64,000 nt of DNA from Azospirillum picis (GTDB taxonomy: Bacteria; Pseudomonadota; Alphaproteobacteria; Azospirillales; Azospirillaceae), in the NCBI RefSeq assembly GCF_017876115.1, contig NZ_JAGINO010000010.1, positions 62,001 to 126,000 on the forward strand. Direction: 5' to 3'. Shown in pieces: positions 20,404 through 31,216 of this stretch. Under the pieces are notes generated by a model. It was not told where the DNA came from, searched no databases, and saw only the letters and a list, made by a program, of their open reading frames with translations. How positions within the stretch are numbered: position 1 is the stretch's first letter; each line of letters begins with the position of its first letter. The position numbers and the translations under genes were made by a program.

Positions 20404-20949
20404 CTATGGCGTGGCTGGCTGTTGCGGAGCGGGCTGAAGGTCTTTGCAGTAGAAATGTCCGGCAAGCGGCTGGCCCTGCACCAGCGCGTAGAAGGGATGG
20501 GTGCCCCAGCGCCTGAAGCCGAGCGACTCGTACAGCGCGATGGCGGCCTCCTGCGTCGCCCGGACGTCGAGGTTCAGCACCCGGAAGCCGGCGTCGCGCG
20601 CCGCGTCCACCACCGCGAGCGTCAGGCGCCGCGCCAGGCCGTGACCGCGCGCCCAGGGGGCGACGAAGCTGGTGGTGAGCTGGGCCGAGTGGGCCTGCGC
20701 CTCGTTGTTGCGCGGCGGCTTGACGAGCTGGGCGGATCCGGCCACCACGCCGTCGAGGCGGGCGATGAACATGATGCGTTCCGGCACCACCAGCACGCCC
20801 TTCCAGTAGCGCTCCATCACGTCGCGCGGCGGCGGCTCGACCCAGCCGAAGCCACCGCCGGCGCGGATGGCGTCGTCGGCCGCGTCGCACAGGTCGTGCA
20901 GGTCGGCGGTCTTCAGCGTCTCGACCTTCTCGATGGCGATCTCGGCCAT
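20404..20949 (-). CDS. GNAT N-acetyltransferase in the his operon
   Basis: 181 residues. The acetyl-CoA fold shows [20 protein letters not shown], then the binding loop [10 protein letters not shown] (Q/RxxGxG/A type) and [20 protein letters not shown]. It is inserted between hisH and hisA, with 3 bases to hisH and 13 to hisA, so it is certainly co-transcribed. The substrate is unknown. The position alone does not prove a role in histidine synthesis. Confidence 0.88.
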   Translation of the reverse strand: MAEIAIEKVETLKTADLHDLCDAADDAIRAGGGFGWVEPPPRDVMERYWKGVLVVPERIMFIARLDGVVAGSAQLVKPPRNNEAQAHSAQLTTSFVAPWARGHGLARRLTLAVVDAARDAGFRVLNLDVRATQEAAIALYESLGFRRWGTHPFYALVQGQPLAGHFYCKDLQPAPQQPATP

Positions 20950-20952
20950 CGC

Positions 20953-21597
20953 TCAGGCCTTCCAGCGCAGGAAGTTGGCGATCAGCGCCAGGCCGGTCGC
21001 CTGGCTCTTCTCCGGATGGAACTGGGTGCCGACCAGATTGTCGCGCCCGACCACCGCGGCGAAGGGTCCGCCGTAATCGGCCGAGGCGATCAGCGCCGCC
21101 GGATCCGCCAGCCGGAACTGGTAGGAATGGACGAAATAGGCGTGCGCGCCCTGCGGCAGCCCGGCCAGCACCGGGTGCGGGCGGCGGACGTCCAGTTCGT
21201 TCCAGCCCATGTGCGGGATCTTCAGGGCCGGATCCGCCGGCTCGAGCTTCACCACCTCGCCGCCGATCCAGCCCAGCCCCTCGGTGACGCCGTATTCGCG
21301 CCCGCGCTCCGCCATCAGCTGCATGCCGACGCAGATGCCGAGGAAGGGCCGGCCGCGCCGGTGCACCACCTCCTCCAGCGCGTCGAGCATGCCGGGAACG
21401 TCGGACAGGCCGCGCTTGCAGTCGGCGAAGGCGCCGACGCCGGGAAGCACCACGCGGTCGGCCCGCCGGACGGCGTCGGCATCGGAGGTGACGAGGACGG
21501 AGAAGGAGGATCCGGCCTCACCGGCGGCCCGCTCGATCGCCTTGGCGGCGGAGCGCAGGTTGCCGGAGCCGTAATCGATCAGCGCGACCGTTTCCAT
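20953..21597 (-). CDS. hisH: Imidazole glycerol phosphate synthase glutaminase subunit
   Basis: 214-residue class I glutamine amidotransferase that feeds ammonia to HisF. The nucleophile elbow GICVGMQ has C89. The His-Glu pair is in [13 protein letters not shown], and the oxyanion loop is PGVGAF. Start [13 protein letters not shown] is the family start. Longer in-frame translation upstream has no family similarity. hisB ends 103 bases upstream. Confidence 0.97.
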   Translation of the reverse strand: METVALIDYGSGNLRSAAKAIERAAGEAGSSFSVLVTSDADAVRRADRVVLPGVGAFADCKRGLSDVPGMLDALEEVVHRRGRPFLGICVGMQLMAERGREYGVTEGLGWIGGEVVKLEPADPALKIPHMGWNELDVRRPHPVLAGLPQGAHAYFVHSYQFRLADPAALIASADYGGPFAAVVGRDNLVGTQFHPEKSQATGLALIANFLRWKA

Positions 21598-21700
21598 GGA
21601 CGTGACAAACCTTCGAGAAAGAACGGCTCTTCGAGAAGAACGACCCGCGGGGCGCGGCGGGCGGGCGGCGGCGGATGGCAGCGGGTGGCGGAGCCGGCCG

Positions 21701-22324
21701 TCAGAGCGATCCGCCCAGCGTGCCCTTGGTGGAGGGAACGGCGTCGCGCTTGCGCGGGTCGATTTCCACCCCGGCGCGCAGCGCGCGGGCAAGCGCCTTG
21801 TAGCAGCTTTCCACGACGTGGTGGTTGTTCTCGCCATACAGGGTCTCGACGTGGAGCGTCACGCCGGCCGCCATGGCGAAGGCCTGGAACCACTCGCGGA
21901 ACAGCTCGGTGTCGAAGTCGCCGATCTTGTCGCGGGTGAAGGCGACCTTCCAGATCAGGTAGGGCCGGTTGGAGAAGTCCAGCGCCACGCGGGTCAGCGT
22001 CTCGTCCATCGGGACATAGGAATGGCCGTAGCGCTGGATGCCCTTGCGGTCGCCCAGCGCCTTCGCCACCGCCATGCCGATGGCGATGCCGGTGTCCTCG
22101 GTGGTGTGGTGCTGGTCGATGTGCAGGTCGCCGTCGGCCACGACGGTGAGGTCCATCAGGCTGTGGCGCGACAGCTGCTCCAGCATGTGATCGAGAAACC
22201 CGATCCCCGTCTTGACGTCGTAGACGCCGCTGCCGTCAAGATTCACCGCGACCCGGATCCGGGTCTCCGTGGTGTTCCGCTCGATCGAGGCGCGGCGGCC
22301 GCCGTTGGTGGGGGTCTGGTCCAT
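21701..22324 (-). CDS. hisB: Imidazoleglycerol-phosphate dehydratase
   Basis: 207 residues, monofunctional. Mn-binding histidine motifs are [28 protein letters not shown] and [16 protein letters not shown]. It dehydrates IGP to imidazole acetol phosphate. It is the first gene of the minus-strand hisB-hisH-GNAT-hisA-hisF-hisE-HIT unit. The 134-base divergent gap to the next gene must hold its promoter. No transcriptional attenuator with a His-rich leader peptide was seen there. Confidence 0.97.
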   Translation of the reverse strand: MDQTPTNGGRRASIERNTTETRIRVAVNLDGSGVYDVKTGIGFLDHMLEQLSRHSLMDLTVVADGDLHIDQHHTTEDTGIAIGMAVAKALGDRKGIQRYGHSYVPMDETLTRVALDFSNRPYLIWKVAFTRDKIGDFDTELFREWFQAFAMAAGVTLHVETLYGENNHHVVESCYKALARALRAGVEIDPRKRDAVPSTKGTLGGSL

Positions 22325-22399
22325 GCCGGTTTTGTAGCAGGAAGCACGCGCACGCGCCAGCGCGCGGCATGAGCGGCGGCCGCTTGTCGATTCCGACGA

Positions 22400-22428
22400 T
22401 TGTCGTACAGGGATGTGCAGGGTAGAAT
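22400..22428 (+). promoter_or_regulatory. Sigma-70-like promoter for the pseudo-protease gene
   Basis: TTGTCG (22400-22405) and TAGAAT (22423-22428) are separated by 17 bases, 30 bases before the ATG at 22459. It lies in the divergent gap with hisB. Prediction is from sequence match only. Confidence 0.5.
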
Positions 22429-22458
22429 GTTTTGCAACCATTGACTGCATAGCCCGAT

Positions 22459-24078
22459 ATGAAGACCGACCTGCGCTTTTCCGCCGCGCCGGCGCTCGTC
22501 CTGGTCGCCCTGCTGCCTGCCGCGCTGTTGCCGGCCGCCTGCGCCGACATGCCGCCTCCCCCGCCGGCAAGGACGGCGCCGCCCGTCGCCACCGGCAGCA
22601 CCGTGCCGTTCCGCTTCGGCGAGCTGACCACCGGGTCGATGCGCCGGGGGATGCAGATCGGGCGCTATGTCTGGGGATTCGATTGCGCCCCGCCCTATGA
22701 CGACGTCCACTGGACCAGCGGCGTCAACATGCGGCGCGGCTCGACCTTTGAGGAACGCTTCAGCGAGGTGATGACCGCCGCCGGCTTCGACGTGGTCGGC
22801 CGGCCCGGCGGTCCCGACAGCCCGGACGGCAACCGCAGCCGCGCCCGCTACACCGTGCTGGGCGACCTGCGCGACGTGCAGCTGGAACTGTGCCACCGCA
22901 CCAACTGGCTGACCGGCGGCGACAAGGGGTCGTCGGGCATCGGCAGCGTCAAGGTCGAGTGGACGGTCTATGACGCGCGCGGCGGCGGGATGGTCCACCG
23001 CGCGGTCACCAGCGGCGCGGTGCAGCAGGACCGGGGCGTACCGCAGGGCGATACCCTGCTGGTCGAAGAGGCCTTCGCCGCGGCGGCCGAGTCCTTCGCC
23101 GCCGATCCCGGCTTCCGCGCCCTGCTGTCCGGTGCATCGCCGCCAATATCGCCACCGGCATCGCCACCGGCATCGTCGTCGACATCGCCGCGGCTGCCCA
23201 TGGCGGAGCCGGCGCCGGTTCAGGCATCGATGCCGGCACCGATGCCGATACCGGTGCAGGCGGGGGCCGGATCCGCCCCGGTGGCGCTGTTGCCGGCCGC
23301 CTCGCCGCCGGCCGCCGGCCCCGGCGCGGGCCGCCTGCTGCTGAACGCCGGCGGCGCGGCCGTCCGGGTTTCGTCGGCGCGGCTGCGCGTCGGCGACGGC
23401 TATGGGCTGGTGGTCGGCGACACCCTGGTCGAGGGCGAGAGCCAGGCGGTGGTGCTGGCACAGGTCCCGGGATCCGACCCGACCGTCGCCGTGCGGCCGG
23501 CGCGCGGCGTCGAACTGACGGGCCGGGTGGTCGGCCGCGACGCCGCCAGCGGCTTCGCCCTGCTGCGGGTGCCGGCGCGGCTTCCCGCCCTGCCGCTGCG
23601 CCTGTCGGCGTTGCGGGTGAGCGAGCCGGTGCTGGCGGCTCCGCGCGCTGGAGGGCGCGGGATTGCCGGCATCGTCGGCGGGATCACCGGTGACGATGTG
23701 GGCGGTGACGATGTGGGCAACCACGGTCCGGGCGGTGGCGCCGGCCGGGTGCCCCCGGATCCGGCCCGGATCCGGGCGGATCTGGGCACTGCCGCCCTGT
23801 TCGCCGCCACGACCGAGGCGGGAGATCCGCTGCTGGACGCAAGCGGTGCCCTGGCCGGGGTGGCGCCGCCGCCCGGCCGCTCCGCCGGGGCCCGGGCGGC
23901 CGTTCCGGAAGGGCTGGTCGACTTCCTGCCGATCGGTCCGCTGCTGGACCGGCTGGGGGCGGATCCGGTGGGGAGCGGGGCGCGCCGTGCCGCACCCGCC
24001 GGCCGCGGGCTGGTGGAGGAGGAGCCGGACGGCGGGCCGGGCGGGACGCTTGACGGCGACGGTGCCCCTCCCACATAG
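22459..24078 (+). CDS. Exported protein with degenerate trypsin-like (HtrA-type) domain
   Basis: 539 residues. The signal peptide ends near LLPAAC (C28, possible but non-canonical lipobox). Residues 50-225 form an uncharacterised conserved-looking domain with WGFDCAPPY and [21 protein letters not shown] Pro/Ser/Ala linker follows, 225-290. Residues 290-500 track an HtrA-type fold: [17 protein letters not shown] aligns with the catalytic-Asp strand (TDLALL) but the Asp is Gly. [14 protein letters not shown] aligns with GNSGGPLLD but lacks the Ser, and no His motif is seen. It is probably a catalytically dead peptidase-fold protein. hslV follows, but functional linkage is unknown. Confidence 0.7.
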   Translation: MKTDLRFSAAPALVLVALLPAALLPAACADMPPPPPARTAPPVATGSTVPFRFGELTTGSMRRGMQIGRYVWGFDCAPPYDDVHWTSGVNMRRGSTFEERFSEVMTAAGFDVVGRPGGPDSPDGNRSRARYTVLGDLRDVQLELCHRTNWLTGGDKGSSGIGSVKVEWTVYDARGGGMVHRAVTSGAVQQDRGVPQGDTLLVEEAFAAAAESFAADPGFRALLSGASPPISPPASPPASSSTSPRLPMAEPAPVQASMPAPMPIPVQAGAGSAPVALLPAASPPAAGPGAGRLLLNAGGAAVRVSSARLRVGDGYGLVVGDTLVEGESQAVVLAQVPGSDPTVAVRPARGVELTGRVVGRDAASGFALLRVPARLPALPLRLSALRVSEPVLAAPRAGGRGIAGIVGGITGDDVGGDDVGNHGPGGGAGRVPPDPARIRADLGTAALFAATTEAGDPLLDASGALAGVAPPPGRSAGARAAVPEGLVDFLPIGPLLDRLGADPVGSGARRAAPAGRGLVEEEPDGGPGGTLDGDGAPPT

Positions 24079-24176
24079 ACCGGATGCCCGGCCGCAACGA
24101 TCCGGTGACGACGGCCTCGCGGGCGGTGCGCCCGCTGCGGTGCGGGCGGCTTTCCCATTACCGACGTGGTTTCCGC

Positions 24177-24740
24177 ATGACCTACCCAGCGTCCAATCCC
24201 CATGATCCCATCCAGTGGCACGGCACCACCATCCTGTCGGTGCGCAAGAACGGTCAGGTGGTGATCGCCGGCGACGGGCAGGTCTCTGTCGGCCCGACGG
24301 TGATGAAGGCCAACGCGCGCAAGGTCCGCTGGCTGGCCGGCGGCACGGTCATGGCCGGCTTCGCCGGGGCAACGGCCGACGCGATGACCTTGTTCGAACG
24401 GCTCGAAGGCAAGCTGGAGCAGTATCCCGGCCAGTTGACCCGCGCCTGCGTCGAGATGGCCAAGGACTGGCGCACCGACCGCTACCTGCGCCGGCTGGAA
24501 GCGATGATGGCGGTCGCCGACAAGACCGTCAGCCTGGTGCTGACCGGGAACGGCGACGTGCTGGAGCCCGAGGACGGGTTGATCGGCATCGGCTCCGGCG
24601 GCTCTTACGCCCTGTCGGCGGCGCGCGCGCTGATCGACATCGACGGGATGGATGCGGAGGCGGTGGCGCGCAAGGCGATGAGGATCGCCGCCGGCATCTG
24701 CGTCTACACCAACGAGAACGTCACCCTGGAAAAGCTGTGA
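24177..24740 (+). CDS. hslV: ATP-dependent protease subunit HslV
   Basis: 187 residues. HslV is the proteasome-like peptidase of HslUV, active through an N-terminal threonine. Here [20 protein letters not shown] is preceded by a 16-residue head ([16 protein letters not shown]), so the catalytic Thr must be exposed by propeptide removal, not simple Met excision. The [13 protein letters not shown] and ICVYTNENV regions are normal. A further in-frame start lies upstream, but the ATG at 24177 fits the family better. hslU starts 5 bases after the stop. Confidence 0.94.
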   Translation: MTYPASNPHDPIQWHGTTILSVRKNGQVVIAGDGQVSVGPTVMKANARKVRWLAGGTVMAGFAGATADAMTLFERLEGKLEQYPGQLTRACVEMAKDWRTDRYLRRLEAMMAVADKTVSLVLTGNGDVLEPEDGLIGIGSGGSYALSAARALIDIDGMDAEAVARKAMRIAAGICVYTNENVTLEKL

Positions 24741-24745
24741 GCGCC

Positions 24746-26131
24746 ATGACCACCCAGACCGGTTCCGCTTCCGCCAGCCCCGCCCCCGGCAAGCCGGGGT
24801 CCGCCGACGCCTCCACCGACACGGCCTCCTTCAGCCCGCGCGAGATCGTGTCGGAACTGGACCGCTACATCGTCGGGCAGAACGACGCCAAGCGCGCCGT
24901 CGCCATCGCGCTGCGCAACCGCTGGCGCCGCCAGCAGCTTCCCGAGGGCCTGCGCGAAGAGGTCCTGCCGAAGAACATCCTGATGATCGGCCCCACCGGC
25001 GTCGGCAAGACCGAGATCGCGCGCCGTCTCGCCAAGCTGGCCCAGGCGCCCTTCCTGAAGGTCGAGGCCACCAAGTTCACCGAGGTCGGCTATGTCGGCC
25101 GCGACGTCGAGCAGATCGTCCGAGATCTGGTCGAGGCCGCCATCGGCATGACCCGCGAGCGCCTGCGCAAGGAGGTCGCCGCCAAGGCCGAGCTGCGGGC
25201 GGAGGAGCGCGTGCTCGACGCGCTGTGCGGCGACACCGCCAGTGCCGAGACCCGGGCGAAATTCCGCAAGATGCTGCGCGAGGGCACGCTGAACGACAAG
25301 GAGATCGAGCTGCAGGTCGCCGACACCGGCACCGCCGGCATGCCGACCTTCGACATCCCCGGCATGCCCGGCGCCCAGATGGGCATGATGAACCTGAACG
25401 AGATGTTCGGGAAGATGATGGGCGGCCGCACCAAGACCCGGCGCATGACGGTGGCGGAAAGCCATCAGGTGCTGATGGCCGAGGAGTCGGACAAGCTGCT
25501 GGACCAGGAGAAGGTCGTGGCGGAGGCCATCCGCGCGGTCGAGCAGAACGGCATCGTCTTCCTGGACGAGATCGACAAGATCTCCGCCCGTTCGGACGCC
25601 CGCGGCGCCGACGTCAGCCGCGAGGGCGTGCAGCGCGACCTGCTGCCGCTGATCGAGGGAACCACGGTGTCGACCAAGCACGGGCCGGTGAAGACCGACC
25701 ACGTCCTGTTCATCGCGTCGGGCGCCTTCCACATCGCCAAGCCGTCGGACCTGCTGCCGGAGCTGCAGGGCCGCCTGCCGATCCGCGTCGAGCTGAAGGC
25801 GCTGAGCCAGGACGATTTCAGGCGCATCCTGACGGAGCCGGAGGCCAGCCTGATCCGCCAGTACAAGGCGCTGATGAAGACCGAGGAGGTCGAACTGGTG
25901 TTCAGCGAGGACGCCATCGACGAGCTGGCGCGCCTGGCCGCCGAGATCAACGGCTCGGTCGAGAACATCGGCGCCCGGCGCCTTCACACCGTTCTGGAAC
26001 GGCTGCTGGAGGAGATCAGCTTCGCCGCCAGCGACCGCGCCGGCGAGACCATCACCATCGACGCCGCCCTGGTGCGCGAGCGGGTCGGCGGCCTGGCGAA
26101 GAACGCCGACCTGTCGAAGTTCATCCTGTAA
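24746..26131 (+). CDS. hslU: ATP-dependent protease ATPase subunit HslU
   Basis: 461 residues of the AAA+ Clp/Hsp100 family. Walker A is GPTGVGKTE and Walker B is [10 protein letters not shown]. The pore loop motif [18 protein letters not shown] and sensor [18 protein letters not shown] are present, and the C-terminal LSKFIL docks into HslV. The first 27 residues are a low-complexity Ser/Ala/Thr head. The ATG at 24746 is preferred; an in-frame GTG at 24737 overlaps the hslV stop and is possible. Confidence 0.97.
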   Translation: MTTQTGSASASPAPGKPGSADASTDTASFSPREIVSELDRYIVGQNDAKRAVAIALRNRWRRQQLPEGLREEVLPKNILMIGPTGVGKTEIARRLAKLAQAPFLKVEATKFTEVGYVGRDVEQIVRDLVEAAIGMTRERLRKEVAAKAELRAEERVLDALCGDTASAETRAKFRKMLREGTLNDKEIELQVADTGTAGMPTFDIPGMPGAQMGMMNLNEMFGKMMGGRTKTRRMTVAESHQVLMAEESDKLLDQEKVVAEAIRAVEQNGIVFLDEIDKISARSDARGADVSREGVQRDLLPLIEGTTVSTKHGPVKTDHVLFIASGAFHIAKPSDLLPELQGRLPIRVELKALSQDDFRRILTEPEASLIRQYKALMKTEEVELVFSEDAIDELARLAAEINGSVENIGARRLHTVLERLLEEISFAASDRAGETITIDAALVRERVGGLAKNADLSKFIL

Positions 26132-26143
26132 GGGATGCGCTTG

Positions 26144-26253
26144 CCCACTCCCCGACCTTCCCCCGCTGTCGGACCGGCCTTCGGTCGGCCGAAAGCGGGA
26201 GAGGGGAACGGATTCCCTCCACCGCCAAGCGCGGGGGAGGGTCAGGGAGGGGG
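26144..26253. repeat. Interspersed palindromic repeat, copy 2 (variant with inner hairpin)
   Basis: Starts CCCACTCCCCGACC and ends GGGGGAGGGTCAGGGAGG. Contains GGACCGGCCTTCGGTCGGCC, an inner hairpin shared in altered form with the element at 54585. It lies between hslU and the convergent mltA, just before a parS-like site. Confidence 0.8.
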
Positions 26254-26269
26254 CGAGCGCAGACTGCGC

Positions 26270-26285
26270 TGCTTCACGTGAAACA
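26270..26285. other. parS-like ParB site 1
   Basis: TGCTTCACGTGAAACA matches the parS consensus TGTTTCACGTGAAACA at 15 of 16 positions. It is intergenic between hslU and mltA, about 8.3 kb left of the candidate oriC. Confidence 0.85.
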
Positions 26286-26317
26286 TTCCCCTGCCCTGCC
26301 GCGTCCGGTGCCGGCCC

Positions 26318-27520
26318 CTACCCCGCCGCGGCCACCTTCACCGTCTTCGGCAGCAGCAGCACGTAGCTCCCGCGGCTCTTCATGACGCCGGCCCGCCGCT
26401 CCGCCTCCCCGCCATGCCCCCAGAAGACGTCGCCGCGCACCGGTCCGCGGATGGCGCCGCCGGTGTCCTGCGCCACCAGCAGCCGGCGCAGGCGCTGCGA
26501 GGCGTCAAGCGGGTCCTCGGCATCCAGCCAGACCGGCACCCCGTAGGGCATGAACTTGGAGTCCACCGCGAGGCTGCGGCCGGGGGTCAGCGCCACGCCC
26601 TGGGCGCCGTTCGGACCGTCGCCCTCCAGGCGTTGGAAGAAGACGTAGGACGGGTTGCTGTTCATCAGCGCCGCCGCCTGGTCGGGATGGGCCAGCAGCC
26701 AGTCGCGGATGGTCTGGAGCGACACCTCCTCCCGCTTCAGTTCGCCGCGGTCGATCAGCTCCTTGCCGATGGCGACGTATTTGTGGCCGTTCTGCGCGGC
26801 ATAGCCGACGCGCATCTCGTCGCCGCCGGCCAGCCGGATCCGCCCCGACCCCTGGATTTGCAGGAAGAAGGCGCCGACCGGGTCCTTGACCCAGACCAGT
26901 TCCAGCCCCTTGCCCTTCAGCGCGCCGCCGACGATGGCGGCGCGGTCCTCGTAGGGCTTCAACCGGCCGCCGACCACCCGGCCGGCGGTCCGCTCGCCCT
27001 TCCAGCGGTCGGCGAACTCGCCGAGGTCGACCATCACCAGATCCGGCGGCCGCTGGTAGAGCGGCACCGGATAGGCCGGATCCGGCCGGACGCTGCCCTC
27101 CAGCTCGGCCTCGTAATAGCCGGTGAACAGGCCCTCGCGCTTGCCGTTGTTGCCGGCGGCATAGGGGGTGAAGTTCGCCTCGAAGAAGGCGCGGGCCGCG
27201 GCATCGTCGCCCGGTGCCAGGGCGGCAAGACCGGCGCAGGGCGCCTGCCAGTCGGCGACGGTGCCGCCGACACCGCCGGGGCCGACCGGGCGGCCGGGCG
27301 GCTGGGTGCCGAACCGGGCGCAGGACTTGGCGAGCGCAGGCACCGCCCCGGCCACCGCATCGGTGCTCCATCCCGGCAGGTCGCCGAAGGACACCGGGGC
27401 CAGGGTCAGCGCGTCGGGAAGCGCCGGCGCCTCCTCCTTGCGCGCACAGGCCGAAAACAGCAGCGCCACCGCCCCGAGAAGGGCGGTGGCGCGGAAATCG
27501 AAACGCCGGAACCGCATCAT
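26318..27520 (-). CDS. mltA: Membrane-bound lytic murein transglycosylase A
   Basis: 400 residues. A lipoprotein-type signal (ATALLGAVALLFSAC) precedes the MltA barrel domain (FTPYAAGNNGKREGLFTGYY) and a 3D domain with the catalytic-Asp motif QDTGGAIRGPVRGDVFWG. MltA cleaves the MurNAc-GlcNAc bond to form 1,6-anhydro-muropeptides at the outer membrane. It starts 13 bases after the Tim44-like gene. Two adjacent ATG codons at the start are both possible. Confidence 0.93.
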   Translation of the reverse strand: MMRFRRFDFRATALLGAVALLFSACARKEEAPALPDALTLAPVSFGDLPGWSTDAVAGAVPALAKSCARFGTQPPGRPVGPGGVGGTVADWQAPCAGLAALAPGDDAAARAFFEANFTPYAAGNNGKREGLFTGYYEAELEGSVRPDPAYPVPLYQRPPDLVMVDLGEFADRWKGERTAGRVVGGRLKPYEDRAAIVGGALKGKGLELVWVKDPVGAFFLQIQGSGRIRLAGGDEMRVGYAAQNGHKYVAIGKELIDRGELKREEVSLQTIRDWLLAHPDQAAALMNSNPSYVFFQRLEGDGPNGAQGVALTPGRSLAVDSKFMPYGVPVWLDAEDPLDASQRLRRLLVAQDTGGAIRGPVRGDVFWGHGGEAERRAGVMKSRGSYVLLLPKTVKVAAAG

Positions 27521-27533
27521 CGCAACCGCGTCG

Positions 27534-28217
27534 TCACTGGACCGGCCGGACCTCGACCAGCGCCCAGTTGGGGTCGCGGGCCCGGATGTTGCGGGCGAAG
27601 GTCCAGACGTCGACATTCTCGACCAGGGCCTTGGGATCGCCGTCGATCACCGTGCCGTCCCGGTCGCGCACCACGTTGACCTGATCGCTGACGAGACGGA
27701 CCGTCACCAGCGCGGTCCGGCCGGCGTCGAGCTTCGCCTCGACGACCTCGGCCTCGCGGACCTGCTCGATCCTGGCCTCGTGCTGTTCGCCGGCGGCCTG
27801 GCGGTCGCGGATGACGCGGGCGAAACTGTCATAGACGCTGTCGGACAGCAGCGGGCGCAGGGTCGCGGTGTCACCGCGCGCAAAGGCGTCGACGACCATG
27901 GAGAAGGCGGCCTTGGCGCCCTCCAGGAAATGCTTCTCGTCGAAGGTCGGGTCGGCGGCGCGGATCTGGTCGATCGAGGCGGCCAGCGACAGCGGCTCGT
28001 CGGAGGCCGGTGCGGCATCGGGACGCGGCCGGCCGCGCTCGGGAAGGGTCACCACATTGTCCGGCTTGGCCGGACCCGGTGCCGCGGTGAAGGGGTTGGA
28101 ACGCTGGCGCTCCTCGCCGGTCCGGCGGCCGAGGACGCTGCGCAGCCGGTAGACGAGGAACGCCGCGATCGCCGCGAAGATGACGATCTCGATGAACACG
28201 AACCCGTCTCCCATCAT
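27534..28217 (-). CDS. Tim44/TimA-type membrane-anchored protein
   Basis: 227 residues. One N-terminal membrane helix (FVFIEIVIFAAIAAFLVYRL) is followed by a charged linker and a C-terminal Tim44-like domain from about 90 (FDEKHFLEGAKAAFSMVVDA, WTFARNIRARDPNWALVEVR). It resembles alphaproteobacterial relatives of the mitochondrial import motor anchor, whose bacterial role is unclear. AAGGAA lies upstream of the ATGATG start. It is grouped with mltA and opposite to fxsA-secB, a conserved alphaproteobacterial neighbourhood. Confidence 0.9.
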   Translation of the reverse strand: MMGDGFVFIEIVIFAAIAAFLVYRLRSVLGRRTGEERQRSNPFTAAPGPAKPDNVVTLPERGRPRPDAAPASDEPLSLAASIDQIRAADPTFDEKHFLEGAKAAFSMVVDAFARGDTATLRPLLSDSVYDSFARVIRDRQAAGEQHEARIEQVREAEVVEAKLDAGRTALVTVRLVSDQVNVVRDRDGTVIDGDPKALVENVDVWTFARNIRARDPNWALVEVRPVQ

Positions 28218-28507
28218 CAATTCCTTCCCAAACGAACTTGCGGTGAATGACCGGACCCGGCTTCCCGGGCCGGAGCGGGGCTTGCGCCACGGCCTCATGG
28301 GTGCATTTGGCGACGCGGCGCGCCGATTACCAGACCTTCAAGCGGCGCCCTACCCCTGGACCTCACGGCCGAGCGGCATTACGTGTTGCTTGCCCATCCG
28401 ACCAAACGCCGATTGCCAAATCGCCCAAAGGGTGGAACGGCCGGTCTTCGACCGGTCGACCTATCCGAACCTAGATAGGGCCAGCAGGCCCGAAGAGCAA
28501 GGACACC
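28218..28507. promoter_or_regulatory. Divergent Tim44/fxsA intergenic region
   Basis: About 290 non-coding bases between divergent genes, so both promoters should be here. Visible structure is a short inverted repeat CCTATC (28460-28465) with GATAGG (28474-28479), 29 bases before the fxsA ATG. No clear -35/-10 pair could be assigned. Confidence 0.3.
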
Positions 28508-29173
28508 ATGAATCCCCTGCTGTTGATCCTTCTTCTGCCGATCCTGGAGATCGTCGGGTTCATCCAGGTCGGCGACTGGATCGGCGCCGGCCCGACCATC
28601 GGCCTGCTGGCGCTCTCGGCGGTGGTCGGCGTGTTCCTGGTGCGCCATCAGGGGCTGGCCTCGCTGACGCGGGCGCAGGCGGCGGCGGCCCGCGGCGAGG
28701 CGCCGATCGGCACGGTGCTGGACGGCTTCTGCGCCGTGCTGGCCGGCATCCTGCTGATCATTCCCGGCTTCCTGACCGACCTGCTCGGGCTGGCGCTGCT
28801 GGTCCCCGCCCTGCGCCGTGGCATCGGCCGCTGGCTGCTGGGCCGGCTCGGCGGCGGCCTGCAGGTCTTCACCGCCGGCAATCCCGGCTTCGGGCGGCCG
28901 AACGGGTTCGGCCGTGGCATGAGTGGCGGGATGGGCGGAGCCGGTACCGCCGACGGCGGCGCTTTCGGCGCGGGGGGCGGTCCGCGCGGCGGCGATCCCT
29001 TCCGTGCGCAGCCCGGCGTGATCGACGGCGACTACCAGGACGTCACACCGGAAAACGGTCGGGATGACGGCCCGGTCAATGGCCGCGAAAACGGCGGCCG
29101 GCGGCCGGACGGCGAAGCCCCGCGGCTGAGCGACTCCCAATGGGGGAAGCCCAGCCCCGATGAGCGGCGCTGA
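28508..29173 (+). CDS. fxsA: FxsA family membrane protein
   Basis: 221 residues. The FxsA core (residues 1-120) has the family start PLLLILLLPILEIVGFIQVG, further helices including SAVVGVFLVRHQGLASL, and GFLTDLLGLALLVPALR. The C-terminal 100 residues are a Gly/Asn/Arg-rich low-complexity cytoplasmic tail. FxsA was named for suppressing F-plasmid exclusion of phage T7; its normal function is unknown. AAGGA lies upstream of the ATG. secB follows in the same direction. Confidence 0.9.
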   Translation: MNPLLLILLLPILEIVGFIQVGDWIGAGPTIGLLALSAVVGVFLVRHQGLASLTRAQAAAARGEAPIGTVLDGFCAVLAGILLIIPGFLTDLLGLALLVPALRRGIGRWLLGRLGGGLQVFTAGNPGFGRPNGFGRGMSGGMGGAGTADGGAFGAGGGPRGGDPFRAQPGVIDGDYQDVTPENGRDDGPVNGRENGGRRPDGEAPRLSDSQWGKPSPDERR

Positions 29174-29351
29174 GGAGCCTTTCCGTCCGCGGTTTCCGTT
29201 GGCAGGACGGTCGATCCATGATAGCCAGCCCGCTGGGCGAAGGCACGACCGTCGCGAACCAACCCCCCGTCACCCCATGTCCGGGCCGGCTCGCCGGATC
29301 GGTTCCTTTTCCGGGACCGGTCCGGCCGGGACGGCCATTCAGGAGTCCGTT

Positions 29352-29843
29352 ATGTCCGATCAGATGAGCAACGGCGCCGAGCAGCAGGCATCCTCGCTGC
29401 CGATGCATGTCCTCGCGCAGTACGTGAAGGACCTCTCGTTCGAGAACCCCAACGCACCGCAGAGCCTGCTGCCCAACCAGCCGCAGCCGCAGGTCAACAT
29501 CGGCGTCGACGTCCAGGGCCAGAAGGTCGGCGACGACATCTACGAGCTGACGCTGAACCTGCGTTGCGAGGCCCGCCAGGGTGAGGCCGTGGCCTTCATC
29601 GTCGAGCTGGCCTACGGCGCGCTGTTCCAGTTCCCCGGCCTGCCGGAGGAGCATCACCGCCCGGTTCTGATGATCGAAGGCGCCCGGATGATCTTCCCCT
29701 TCGCCCGCGCCATCGTCTCCAGCGCGACGCGCGAGGGCGGCTTCCCGCCGCTGATGATCAACCCGATCGACTTCGCCGAGCTGTACCATCGCCAGTCCGC
29801 CCCGCAGGGCCAGCAGCCGGCCAACAGCCAGCCGCCGTTCTGA
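29352..29843 (+). CDS. secB: Protein-export chaperone SecB
   Basis: 163 residues. The core has HVLAQYVKDLSFENPNAPQS, VDVQGQKVGDDIYELTLNL, and the SecA-binding acidic patch region VELAYGALFQFPG. The last 20 residues are a Gln/Pro-rich tail. SecB holds preproteins unfolded and delivers them to SecA. AGGAG at 29341-29345 supports the ATG. A bidirectional terminator follows. Confidence 0.97.
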   Translation: MSDQMSNGAEQQASSLPMHVLAQYVKDLSFENPNAPQSLLPNQPQPQVNIGVDVQGQKVGDDIYELTLNLRCEARQGEAVAFIVELAYGALFQFPGLPEEHHRPVLMIEGARMIFPFARAIVSSATREGGFPPLMINPIDFAELYHRQSAPQGQQPANSQPPF

Positions 29844-29864
29844 TCCGCCAGGACAAGAAGCCAT

Positions 29865-29901
29865 AAAAAGGGCGGGCGGCCGACAGGCCCCCGCCCTTTT
29901 T
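29865..29901. terminator. Bidirectional terminator between secB and rho
   Basis: AAAAAGGGCGGG (29865-29876) pairs with CCCGCCCTTTTT (29890-29901) around a 13-base loop. The A and T flanks make it usable from both sides, for secB (plus) and the convergent rho (minus). Confidence 0.88.
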
Positions 29902-29959
29902 CATGCCCGGATCTGGACCCGGATCCGGCGACAGGCGGCCGGATCCGGGTCCAGGGCGA

Positions 29960-31216
<1,257 letters not shown>

